A DNA stretch of 64,000 nucleotides from Eutreptiella sp. 'Long Island Sound 2002' (Eukaryota > Euglenozoa > Euglenophyceae > Eutreptiales > Eutreptiaceae): the NCBI GenBank assembly GCA_964036045.1, contig OZ038383.1, forward strand, positions 13,160,430-13,224,429, written 5' to 3'. Below, piece after piece: positions 42,417-52,079 of this stretch; position 1 is the stretch's first letter; every line of letters begins with the position of its first letter. Position numbers and translations under genes: made by a program. The notes below the pieces were generated by a model. That model was not told the origin of the DNA. It was given only the letters and a program-made list of their open reading frames with translations, and searched no databases.

Positions 42417-42786
42417 CAGGGTTGGTACCGAACGGCGTTCATGAACGCCTACCGTCCGGGAACGCGTACTATCCGGTATTAATACCGCACAGTACGTGTG
42501 CGGTATTGAGATGGTGCCGCAGACAGGCACCGCATTGCAGCACGCGCGCACGCTAGACGGAAAATTGCCAGATGAATTGAAATATTGCGAAAAACACGCT
42601 GCTGGATCGAAAGTTTACTACCGATGTTGGTAATTAGCATTATTATGCATTACGGCACCACTTTTAGTCTTGAATCGTAATGTCGCAGTTTTGGGAACAT
42701 AAGAACGAATTCTGCTAATACTAGTATTGTTGTGACCGCGTTGCAGATGCGCATTCAGCGGTGCATGAGTTATCAGCAGCGGTGCC

Positions 42787-43389
42787 GTGTACGCTGAGAA
42801 ACACTGCTCGCAAGGTTTTAAATCCCTCCTTTTAGAAGGGCCATGTGAGGACGTGCTCGTGCAGGACGCGTTCAAAGCCGTGCACAAGGACTATCGGAGA
42901 AGCACAAGCTGTGCAGGACGCGTGCAAAGGCTTGGACAACAAACGAAGAAGTACGTGCCGTCCTCCACAATAAAGTGGGCCCTCCTCCGCGATCAAAGGA
43001 TGAACGCGTCTACGCGAATGGCGCGCGCTCAGACGACGACACGTGCAGACGCGTCAACGCAACCCCAGTCCCCACAAATGGACGAAGACGCGTCGTTGAA
43101 CGATTATTGGGCAGAGGTGTTCAACCGTCAATGGGACATGGAGCGCTATGCAGAATTTCAGTGGTTGTGTGAGCGAACGCAGATGCCCTGTGTTTCTGGG
43201 AAACAATGGTTGCAGCTTGGACGATATAGGCAGCATGTGTTGATGCGATTGCTTCGAAGCATGGACAAGGCTTCAAGTGTTGCTTGCGCAGAACATGGCT
43301 CCTAGGAGCAGTGGGTTTCTGGAGGAGCACTTCACCTTTTCCGTTGCCACAACGACTGCAAGGACAGGAAAGGACTGGAAGTGTAAAGG
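42787..43389 (+). pseudogene. hAT transposase remnant, N-terminal/unknown part
   Basis: An open stretch to 43305 (172 codons) contains LNDYWAEVFNRQWDMERYAE and CVSGKQWLQLGRYRQHVLMR. No BED zinc finger or catalytic Asp motif is seen. By position it belongs to the transposase, but it has been shortened and shifted; only location supports the call. Confidence 0.4.
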
Positions 43390-43942
43390 GTGAAAGAACT
43401 GGTATCTGAAAGGTGGAAATTCTTGCATGTGCCTGTCCACAGTGCTGCCTACTGTTTCAATCATCAGCTCATGTCACCTGATATGGACCCTCTCAGTGAA
43501 AAAGAAATTCGTGATGACCTGAACAAAGTGTTTCAGGCCTTTGTGGGCCAGGAAAAAGTGGCACAGGCCAGGTTGGAGTATCAATCCTTCCTGATGCGAT
43601 CTGGGGAATTTTCTGAGCCAGCACTGTGGGACGGGGGGGGGTCTGACCATGAGCCCCCTGATGTGGTGGCAGGCCTTTTGTTATGATAATGCAACATTGC
43701 GTGAGTGTGCACTGCGAGTGTGTTCTGTAGTCAGTGTTGCGTCTTCAGCAGAGAGAAACTGGAGCATTTTTGGGTTCATACACTCCAAGGCCAGAAACAG
43801 ACTGTATGCAGGTAAAGCTGAGAAACTGGTGTACATATACAACAATATGCGCATGCTGCGCAAGGTACGGAACCCTGATTTTCAGGAGCCGTGTGTCCTA
43901 CCATACGAGAGTGACTCTGATGAAGAAGACAGTGTGCAGTAA
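43390..43942 (+). pseudogene. hAT transposase C-terminal dimerisation domain
   Basis: 43649-43942 reads MSPLMWWQAFCYDNATLREC, then VASSAERNWSIFGFIHSKAR and NRLYAGKAEKLVYIYNNMRM. This is the hAT dimerisation region with its W-rich and S-AERNWS motifs. The preceding frame (43390-43686) has EIRDDLNKVFQAFVGQEK. They join by a shift in the G8 run near 43630. The ribonuclease-H-like catalytic core is largely missing. Confidence 0.85.
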
Positions 43943-44389
43943 AGTCGATGTTAAAGCATTCTTTGTGCCTGAGGTGCAGGGTAGAGCTGAAAAGTCATTT
44001 GTAGGGTGTTTTAAGAAACATTGTCTTTTTGGCTGAGCTGCAGGCAGGGTAGTGCATAAAAGGGAACAAACAATTTAAGGTGTGAAACATTTGCAGGGTG
44101 TTTTGAGAAACATTTAAAACCAGAGAAGTGTTCCTCCGATGCTTGCCGGTTCACATTTTGAGGAGAGGTTGAGGACAAAAGCTGCATCAGGTCTGTGGTG
44201 ACAAATATTTGTTGAAATTTTCTGGTGTTTTTGGGACAAAGGTTTGGTTGTTGGAATCAGCTTGAATATATCGTAACACCAAGGAATCCGGACATTTAGT
44301 GGTGCCTCCTGGGCGATACCATACAGGACACCGGAGTACTGTATGGTATCGATACCGAACGGTACACGTACTGTATGGTACCAACCCTG

Positions 44390-44397
44390 ATTTGGAG
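44390..44397. repeat. hAT target-site duplication, right copy
   Basis: ATTTGGAG; see 42409-42416. Confidence 0.85.
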
Positions 44398-45072
44398 GTA
44401 GGCTGCTATCCTTTCTGGTGCCGTGTCCGCCCACGCTTCTGGTGTCAGGGCTGCTGCTTGGGGGGCCGGGAGTTGTGGGTCTGGGAGGTGTAGGTCACGG
44501 TGGTGGAGGTATAGGGCGAGGAGGATGTGGCGGGCCGCCACGTTCAAGCCGCCTGCGCTGTGGCGTAAGGGTGGGCTGTGCGGGGCCAGGGGTGTGCTGC
44601 CCGTGGCCACGTCTATGGTCCATGCGTGGTCCGCCGCGTCCGCCACGTAGTACCCTCCCAGGTGGTCCTGGAGGGTGTCGGTGAGTGGCCCGAAGAGGCT
44701 GGGGTGGCTTGCGGGGGGGGGGGGCACGGCTGGAGACGCGGGCCGCTCGGGGTGGTGGGGGTTGAGGTCCCCGCAGTGGGGGCAGTGGGTGAGGCGGTGC
44801 GCGGCTCCCAGGCAGACCCAGTGGTCTGGGTTGCAGGGCAGGGCCGTCTGTGGTAGTCGCTGGCGTACGCAGAGGGGACATGCGGTGGCTGGCGGTTGGT
44901 GGTACCTGTGGACAGACTGTGGCTCGGGGGGATGGGGGCTGGTGGCGCGGGCATGCTGGTTGGCGTGTGTGCGGTGCCTGTGGTGCCCGTGTGTGCCGTG
45001 CCAGTGTTGTGCTCGGTGGGGGGTGTGTAGGCCTGGTTGGGGTTCCGTGTTGGTATGTCACGGGGTAGGTTC
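44398..45072 (-). pseudogene. GiantLINE ORF3 region start, RING-like finger
   Basis: In the same frame as the RNase H region, past TGA codons at 45073-45075 and near 45058. A Pro/His-rich segment precedes CPLCVRQRL, then PCNPDHWVCLG and THCPHCGDL (44880-44773). Spacing C-x2-C-x11-C-x3-H-x2-C...C-x2-C fits a RING finger with seven of eight ligands; the sixth Cys is absent, with a His two residues later. Then FGPLTDTLQDHLGGYYVADA and LNVAARHILLALYLHHRDLH. A RING would suggest ubiquitin ligase or RNA/DNA binding; that is inference. The hAT follows at 44389. Confidence 0.5.
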
Positions 45073-46440
45073 TCATGGTTGGTAGAACAGGGGTTTGAGG
45101 AGGTGGGCTTGGTCTGTTTGGGGCAGGGTTGCTGCATGCTGCAGGTATTTGTGGGTGCGGTATGTGAGCTGCTCCGCTGTCTTGGCAACGGCCGTCCGCT
45201 GCATGTGCGCCGCCGTGGCCTGGGGGTCCTCCGCGTGGGTGCGTAGCAAGGTGTAGACGGCAGTGGGGTCGGGTCCCCTGCGGACCGCCTCGAGTACCTC
45301 CGTCTGCTTGAGGACGGTGGTGAGTTGCTGGGTCGCCGGGGACTGCGTCAGCCATCCGGCGTGCTGGGCGATGGTGTGGGCTGGGTTCCAGTCTGTGAGG
45401 GTGTCCAGTCCTCTGTACAGGGGGCACACCTTGAAGTGATCCCAGGTTTCTTCTTCCGCGTAGCCACAGATGCATTTCGGGTATCCTGCGGGGACGTGGA
45501 TCGAGCGGCGCGCATACCATCGGTGGTATCGGCTGAGGAGGGGACGCTGTTCGAGGGCGAGTTGGAGTCGAGGTTCTTGTAGGTGTGCTGAGAGGCTATC
45601 TGGGCGCAGGGCGGAGTAGTAGAGGGGGGTGTGGACGGACTCTTCGAGGCGTTAGAGGAGTTCGGTGTTCGCTGGGTGGCCCAGTGTGGTGGCCAGTTGC
45701 TGGATGGGTGTGGGGTAGTGGTACTGCTTGTCTCGATCTGTGTACGGCGTGTCCTCGGGCATCCATTGGGGGGGCTGTGTGGCCGGGGGTATCGGGGGCA
45801 GGTGCTGCAGGTGGCTGTGGTTTGGGGTGTCCAGTCGCACGTGTTCGAGCCCTGGGGTGTGGCTGGTGTTCTGGTGTTTGGCCTGCGTGTCTGCGTGTCC
45901 ATTGCCGTATGCGTAGCGGTGTGACTCCTGTTTGACGGTGTGTAGGGCGTCCTGGGGGTGCATGCCCCTGAAGGCCATCCATAGTCCCAACGCTTGTGTG
46001 GTGAGGCGGGACTCGAGTGCCTTGTGGAGGGGCAGGTCTGCAAGGCGCCTGGTGAGGTGGATGTCGACCGTGGCGTCCACGACTACCCAGATGTTGCGGG
46101 GCCGGGTCGTTGTGGGTGGCGGTGTGGCGGTGACGGCGTCTGCCATGGTGCGCAGTTCGCCGTAGGAGGACGCCCGAAAGATGGTTGCCCCGGTGTGGTG
46201 TTCCACGTGGAGGCCGTCCGCGTGCCGGGTGATGCGCACGGAGGCGCAACCGACCGTGGGGGTGCGTTGCTGGGTGCCTGATGCGTCAGTGAAGTAGATG
46301 ATGTCGGTGTCGCTTGGTATGGGTAGGCGGGCAATTGCTGTGGGGTGATAGACGTAGATGGGGTTCCCTTGGGCGGTTCTGGCACCGATTTGCGTGGGTT
46401 GTAGTAGCGGCGCTGCATAGACGCCTATCCCCTAGGTGAT
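45073..46440 (-). pseudogene. GiantLINE RNase H and C-terminal zinc finger
   Basis: DIIYFTDASGTQQRTPTVG (about 46305-46250) carries the first RNase H Asp. ASSYGELRTMADAV gives the Glu, RNIWVVVDATVD the second Asp, and YAYGNGHADTQAKH near 45900 the His-Asp pair. After a TAG (45652-45654) the frame continues to YPKCICGYAEEETWDHFKVC (45480-45425), a Cys/His finger in the place known from LINE C-termini. The frame ends LLKPLFYQP-TGA at 45073. A TAG at 46432-46434 separates it from the linker upstream. All stops are in one frame. Confidence 0.85.
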
Positions 46441-47976
46441 GATGGCCTGGGCTCGTGCAGTGAGGCGGAGGAGGCCCCTGTCTGGGCGCCCCTGGGTGAT
46501 ATACGCGTACATCAGGTCGAGGATGTATCCCGTATTGGGCCGGAACTTCTGGCACGTGATGGTCTGTCGCCGCTCTTTGTCGTCTTTGTCGCCGCGAAGG
46601 GTGGGGCATTCGTGCTGTAGGGGGCGCATGGGTGCCTCCTGAGGTCCTGCGCGGTGTGGGTCGCAGCGGTCGTACTCTATGGCCACGCTGTCCGGGTCTG
46701 CCTGCTCGTTGGTGAACGTCCATGTCGCCGTGGGTGTTCGGGTCCAGGCTACGTGCGCCGGGTGGTCTGGGGGTACCGTGTGAAACCAGGGGGAGAGCCA
46801 TGCCTGCTGGTCGGCGGTGGCGGCGGCGGTGGGGGTGTGGTAGTGGGTGAAGATGAGGTGTAGCAGGGGCCACGGAGTGTCGAGGGCTGCCGGGCCGCAG
46901 TGCCAGCACGTGCGTGGTATGCCCTGGTCACTGTGTCTGACTGGTGGTACATCAGTCTCCGCTGCATTGTGTTTGGGGATGGACCAGGGGGCATGGTGTC
47001 GCTGGACAGTGCGGGTAGCATGTTTGTGGCCGTTTGGTGCTAGTAGCAGGATGGTGGGTGGTGTCCAGCCTTCAGCTGACGGGGTGTGCTCCTCCTGCGT
47101 CGTGCCGCCGTCGTTGGGGGTCTTGTGCTCGCTCGGGCGGGGCCGGGGGTGCTGGCGCTGGAAGGGTTTGTACGCGGTGTCAATGTCCTTGGGCGCCGGC
47201 ATGTCGCGCCCTGCCTTCGCAGCACATGCGCGGAGGTACGCTTGGAAGACGTGGCGTGCTGGCCATTGTGTGTCAGAAAGGAACGGGGCGTGGTGGGCGT
47301 CGCACTGGGCCATGATCCTCATCTGTGTTGGGGTGATATACACTATGGTGACGGTGGCCCCCACGAGGCGCAGGGTGTCCACCTCGCCTGCCGGTTGTCG
47401 GTGGATGTCGGTGTGCGTGGCCACGAGTGGCCCCTGTTGATCGCAGTGGTGGTTTGTCAGGATGGCGTGCGTGTGGTGCGGTAGGAGGAGTTGTAGCTGG
47501 GCTCAGATGCCAGTGCCCACGGAGGTGGAGACGCCGTGTTTGGCCAGTTTCCACCGGGGGCAGGTGTTGCGGGCCATTTGCGCTTCTTTTATGCGTATGG
47601 CTTCCGCCTCGCGAACTTCAGGTTGGTGGTTGTGTGTCACCCTGTGTAGGAGGTGCGCTGCGTGTTTGGCATAGGCCATGTCGACCAGAGCGCCTGTATT
47701 GTCTCCGTAGTAGCGCCAGTGGGCCATCATGGCCTCCTTGGGGAAAGACGTGAGCCAGCCTCCGTGTTGCGCCCATGCCTTTGTCACCTGCTGTCGAGCG
47801 ACGCGTAGGGCGTCTTGGGGGCGCGGGAGGTGCAGGGCTTGGTGGCCGATGGCCGCGTTGAGCACCGCTTCCATGAAGTACGCCGGGCCCTGCGTAGACA
47901 GGAGGTCCCCCCTGGCAATTTGGGGTAGCCGGGCGAGGCTCTCTTCCAGCTTGCTTGGGAGTGTGATGTGGTGGTG
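46432..47976 (-). pseudogene. GiantLINE RT thumb and linker to RNase H
   Basis: One frame with in-frame stops at 47977-47979 (TAG), 47503-47505 (TGA) and 46432-46434 (TAG). The first part (AYFMEAVLNAAIGHQALHLP) resembles the RT thumb/connection. The second (47424-46435, 330 codons) has TCWHCGPAALDTPWPLLHLI and RPLQHECPTLRGDKDDKERR and no assigned domain. The size of this insert between RT and RNase H is unusual for LINEs. Confidence 0.6.
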
Positions 47977-48998
47977 CTACGTGGCCTGTGTGACTCCCAG
48001 GTGGACTGTGGTGTCTTCCAGGTGTAGGGGTTCACCTTTCCAGATGTGGGGGGTGGGGGTCCTGGCGTCGGCCAGCCCAACCAATTTGCGGGGGTGCACT
48101 AGGAGCTGGTGGGCGTCGAGGTAGGTTGTGGTGAGTTGGAGAATGGCGGACGCTTGCTCGGTGGTCGTAGGTAGCCCTGCGTTCTCAGGGTCGCGGTGGC
48201 GGGTGGCCGTAGTTAGGAGGTTGTCGTCCGCGAAGTTGATGAGGGGGGACCGTAGCGGGTATGGCGCGTACCCCGGGTATACCCGTGCTAGCTCGAATGC
48301 CAGTGGTAGGGTGACGAGGAGGTAGAGGAAGGGGCCTTGGGCGCCTCCCTGAGGGACCCCGCTGTCTGTGCCGGTCCAGAGGTGAGGCCTGCGGCTGTGA
48401 TGACGGCGTAGAGTCGGGGCTGGATGTACCCGGTCATGAAGGATAGGAATCGGAGGCCCATGGCATCCCATACCTCCGTGAGGAGCCGGTGTGGGGCGTG
48501 GGGGAACGCGCCTCGGACATCGAGGGAGGCGATAATCATCTCGTAGGGGTTCATGTCTAGTGCGGTGTCCTGGAGGAAGATGGCCTCGTGGGGGGACCTG
48601 CCGGCCATGGCTCCCCACATGCTGGCGGGCACGTGGGCAAAGACCGCCGGCGCGATGCGGCCTAGGATGAGCGTCCACACCAGCTTGACCTCGGTGGTGG
48701 CGCAGACTATGGGCCGCCAGTTCCCTGGCTGCGCCCAGTCCCCCTTTTTGTAGAGGGGGTGGACCAGGTTGGCCCATTCAGGGGGGATGGGCGTGGCGCC
48801 CGTGACGATGTCCCACAGGCGGGCTGCCAAGCGGCGTTTGACGGGCAGGGTGAGGCGTTGGTACGCTTCGGCCGGCAAACCGTCAACGCCTGGCACGACC
48901 CCCTTCTTCAGGCGGTCTAGGGCACGTTGCAGTTCTGAGATGCTGAAGGGGTCGTGTTCGATGGCGCGCCGCTGTTCCCGGTTGAAGACCGTGGGCAC
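47977..48998 (-). pseudogene. GiantLINE reverse transcriptase
   Basis: ISELQRALDRLKKGVVPGVD near 48930, then LVHPLYKKGDWAQPGNWRPI and MIIASLDVRGAFPHAPHRLL (catalytic Asp near 48520). A frameshift near 48378 follows. Then SGVPQGGAQGPFLYLLVTLP and LINFADDNLLTT with the catalytic Asp pair (about 48240), then HPRKLVGLADA and HLGVTQAT. All core motifs are recognisable. The domain ends at TAG 47977-47979. Upstream TAG at 49002-49004 separates it from the endonuclease in the same frame. Confidence 0.88.
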
Positions 48999-49001
48999 AT
49001 G

Positions 49002-50396
49002 CTAGCAGATGGTGTTTCTGGTGTGGGGGTCGAGCTCGGGGAGGGCGTCCCCGTGTTGTGCCTGGAAGCTGTCCAGAACTGCCTGGAGGACGGCGTCGGG
49101 GTCATTGGTGAGGCCTCCCTCGGGGGTGCGCACCGCGTGTATGGTACGGCGCCCCGTTTCCTCCAGGATGCGGCTGACGTACCGCAGGGACTTGTACGGC
49201 GTGTCGTTTCTGCGGTATCTTTCGCGTTCCTGGGCTGTGGCCGCTATGCGATGGGCGGGCCATTCCTGGAGTTGGTGGCGGCGGGTGGTGAGGAGCGCAC
49301 GGAGGTGGGCGTCCCGGTCTCGTGCCTCCGGTGTGCTGGGGCGTAGCAGGGTGGCGAGTTCCTCTTTCGTGGTCCAGATGTCATGGACGAGTTGTTGGAG
49401 GCCGAGGTCTGGTGGTGCTCCCGCGTGGCTGGTGTCACGCTCCATGTCGCATGCTTGTGCCGCCCGGCGCATGGCGGTCGTGAGTGTCGGTGTGTCCGGG
49501 CGGCGCAGGATGGCATGTAGGGCCCTGTTATACTTGTGCCAGGCACCGTGGTCGTCCTCGGCCGGGAACTGCAATGTGGGTGGGAGGCTGTCGTCTGGCA
49601 GGGTGGCCGCGGGTGGGGGTAGGTTGGGGATGATGAGGTTGATGTAGAGGGGTCGGTGGCCCGTGCCTGTGGGCGGGAGGTCCCCGTAGGCTGCTTCGTG
49701 GACGCGCACCGTGGTTGGGTCCCCGTAGCACGTGTTGATGCGGGATGGGTGGGTGCCGGCTTGGTGGGGGTATTGGGAGGGTGTGCCGGTGAGTCCTGCC
49801 GTGAGGTCGGTGAGGCCCAGTTGGTGCATGGCGTTCCGGACAGCTATGTCGGTGGCTGTGGATGGGCCGGTGCGGTCGTCGTCGGTGGGGGCGGCGTTTA
49901 GGTCGCCTATGATGATGGTGGGTGCCAGGAGGGAGAGTCGGCGGTACGCCAGGCTCAGGGTGTCCAGGAAGTCCTTGGTCTCCTCCCCGAATGGGACCTG
50001 CGTGAGTAGCACGTTTAGCTGCCATCCGGGCCCGACGCATTCGTACGCTCCGAGTCGACCATCCACTCCGAGGTCGGGGTGGGCATGCACCGTGACCGAC
50101 GTCTTGCGGTAGAGGGGCACCCCCCGTTGCCTGTGGGCGTGATATTTGTTCCCCTCCGGGTCCAGGATCGGTGCAGGTTCCGGTTGGTCCGCTCTGCGGA
50201 GGGCTTGCTCCAGGAACCCCAGGAGGTCTGCACCTTGGGGGTGTGGCCCGGGCATGGCTTGCAGTGTGGCGGCCTTGGTGGGGTCGTAGGTGACCGCAGG
50301 CTCGTTGAGGATGTTGATGCGGGCGTGGGCTTCCGCGGGTGCCGGTTTCTGGGGACCGGTAGTTTGGAGGGCGGGCGGTGTCCGGCCCTGGCCCCG
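49002..50396 (-). pseudogene. GiantLINE apurinic-type endonuclease and linker
   Basis: The nick-making domain of target-primed reverse transcription. ARINILNEPAVTYDP (about 50324) is the N-terminal strand, then GVPLYRKTSVTVHA, DLGVDGRLGAYECV and LNVLLTQVPFGEETKDFLDT. Next come APTIIIGDLNAAPTDDDRTG (GDxN motif, about 49905), SRINTCYGDPTTV and GTGHRPLYINL (the final His). The acidic catalytic Glu is in the N-terminal part and not securely placed. The linker to 49002 includes TRNTIC-TAG. The frame upstream is shared with ORF1 through TGA 50397-50399. Confidence 0.85.
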
Positions 50397-50413
50397 TCAG
50401 GCGTCGAGGAGGT

Positions 50414-50593
50414 CGATGACGCCCTGAGCTGCGGGTGCTCTGCGGTTCCGCTTCTGCGGCTGGGGTAGGGGCCATGCATTGTGGACTTCGCCCGTGTACT
50501 CGGCGCCGGTGAGGTGCTCCGTGTCGGGGGTGCACAGCTGCATGGGGACCATCTCACGACCGGTTCGGTCTCGCCAGAGTTCGATGGTGCGCC
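50414..50593. repeat. 180-bp duplication, left flank of PLE
   Basis: Matches 51900-52079 over 180 bp with about six differences. Codes on the minus strand for RTIELWRDRTGREMVPMQL and onward to AAQGVI, a piece of GiantLINE ORF1. Confidence 0.9.
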
Positions 50594-50728
50594 TGTAGTT
50601 AATAAAATCGCCTTGGATGTTTTCACCCTTGTTGTTGAAAAGCAAAATGCACAAAGTTAATGTCGAACTTTTTAATCACGGTGCAAAAGCATATAAAACA
50701 AACGTCCAACACTTCCAAAGTGTTAAAG

Positions 50729-50761
50729 TACGCGTTTCGCCTCCAGAAGAGGCCTCCTCAG
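50729..50761 (-). ncRNA. candidate hammerhead ribozyme of the PLE
   Basis: The minus strand reads CUGAGGA, then stem II GCCUC-UUCUG-GAGGC, then GAAA, then CGCGUA. These are the invariant hammerhead core (CUGANGA...GAAA), a stable stem II and the very short stem III typical of PLE hammerheads, with cleavage expected after the A of GUA. Stem I would be AGG/CUU plus UGUU/AACA across an internal loop, which is weak. PLEs are known to carry such ribozymes. Confidence 0.45.
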
Positions 50762-51141
50762 CCTGTGTACAACATGAAGAAAGATGTACATGGGACACAA
50801 AATAAAAATTCGAAACCTATGGGTATAGGGTTAGGAATTGACTATGTCACATGGTGGGAAATCTTGAAATGGATTCCCCCCACATCAAAACTTCATGTGG
50901 GTAAGCGATTTAACAATAGCTGCGCCAGAGTCGTGAAGACATCGCTCCTGCTGTGCTGCCGCGTCCTGTGCTTTGTGCGCGCACGCTGTATAAACAGCGC
51001 GCGCGAGCAAAACAGAACAGAAAAATTAGCATCTCGCAGGATTCTGAGCAAAGGATTGAACAGAACAAGAAAAGCCGCATCGAACGCAGTATTCTACAGT
51101 CAGATCCGTGACAGACGAATTTTTGCGTCGCCGCACGCTCA

Positions 51142-51899
51142 TCATAGCTCCTCCTTTAATGCTTGCATTCGCCTTGCGTGGAACAAAATGCGTAAATTGG
51201 GCGATGACTTCAAAGTGACTCGCACTTGCAAACTTGGTATTGACGGTAAGAGTTTATAACGAATACGGGAAATCATTGCACCCCATGGAATAGGCATAGA
51301 AGAATGAAATGGCACTCGAACAGCGTGCACAATCTCATTTACTTTGCCACGATCATGCACATACCTCCTCCTGTCACTCCATTGTCTTGGTGCCTTACGC
51401 CATGCATGTTTTGGATAACCTAGACGCATGAGAGCTCCTTGTAGTCTAGACCAACATGCATTGAAACAGTGTTCATGAGAACACAATCGTAAAAAACGAA
51501 TGCATTCGCCGGTGACCCACCCCAATTTTACATGCCGTGGTGTGTTTGAGCCCCACGAGATATAAGAACATGTGTGGGTTGGTTTAAAGTACACACTCGT
51601 TTCAAGTGGCTTCACCTTGACAATTAACAAATCCATGTAGGGGATGTTAGTCATGCGATTGAATGCTTCAAACTCTACCATCAAATGTGGAGGGTAAAGG
51701 CTTTGAATATCATGCAACAATTGCTCGCGAGTAACATTAGGATGGTGGAGGACAAGACCGTCATCAATGAAACGAGTCATGACATGGGAGCTTGGGGATG
51801 GGACACGGCTTTCATAAAACCGTAGCACCAAATTGGCCCATGTGGGCGCGGCATTAGTGCCCATCGCCCACCCCGATAGTTGAACATATACACCACGTC
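51142..51899 (-). pseudogene. PLE reverse transcriptase, C-terminal fragment
   Basis: LSGWAMGTNAAPTWANLVL is RT motif B'; VMTRFIDDGLVLHH near 51780 is the catalytic box. VEFEAFNRMTNIPYMDLLIV follows, and KPTHTCSYISWGSNTPRHVK with GECIRFLRLCSHEHCF is the PLE-type thumb. Fingers and the first catalytic Asp are missing, so the copy is 5' truncated at the 180-bp repeat. The frame accidentally continues into the ORF1 repeat. It is otherwise free of stops for about 250 codons, suggesting a recent insertion. Confidence 0.88.
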
Positions 51900-52079
51900 C
51901 GATGACGCCCTGAGCTGCGGGTGCCTTGCGGTTCCGCTTCTGGGGCTGGGGTAGGGGCCATGCATTGTGGACTTCGCCCGTGTACTCGGTGCCGGTGAGG
52001 TGCTCCGTGTCGGGGGTGCAAAGCTGCATGGGGACCATCTCACGACCGGTTCGGTCTCACCAGAGTTCGATGGTGCGCC
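51900..52079. repeat. 180-bp duplication, right flank of PLE
   Basis: See 50414-50593. This copy has TGA where the left copy has CGA (ELW-stop-DRT against ELWRDRT), a C-to-T change after duplication. Confidence 0.9.

Larger units (their letters stand above)
42417..44389 (+). mobile_element. hAT DNA transposon inside GiantLINE
   Basis: 1,973 bp with terminal inverted repeats CAGGGTTGGTACC (42417-42429) and GGTACCAACCCTG (44377-44389), and 8-bp flanking duplications. Subterminal regions carry inverted GGTATTAATACC- and CGATACC-type motifs. The interior is AT-rich compared with the GC-rich host element and codes for part of a hAT transposase. Removing it with one target copy keeps the ORF3 frame (AAYLQI then TCSRFNTALG). 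Internally deleted, non-autonomous. Confidence 0.93.
50594..51899 (-). mobile_element. 5'-truncated Penelope-like element
   Basis: 1,306 bp between the two 180-bp repeats. The minus strand encodes the C-terminal part of a PLE reverse transcriptase. After its stop at 51142-51144 there are about 550 bp without a GIY-YIG endonuclease, ending GATTTTATTAACTACAG at 50594. It is AT-rich against the GC-rich host element. Absence of GIY-YIG would fit an endonuclease-less PLE or loss by deletion. A candidate hammerhead ribozyme sits at 50729-50761. Confidence 0.85.

Noticed and set aside
50660-51259. 199-codon plus-strand ORF over the PLE
   Set aside because: It is antisense to the PLE, has no motif, and overlaps the RT-coding strand and the ribozyme candidate.
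51142-52038. 298-codon ORF taken as one protein
   Set aside because: It is a chance fusion of the 180-bp ORF1 duplication with the truncated PLE RT.
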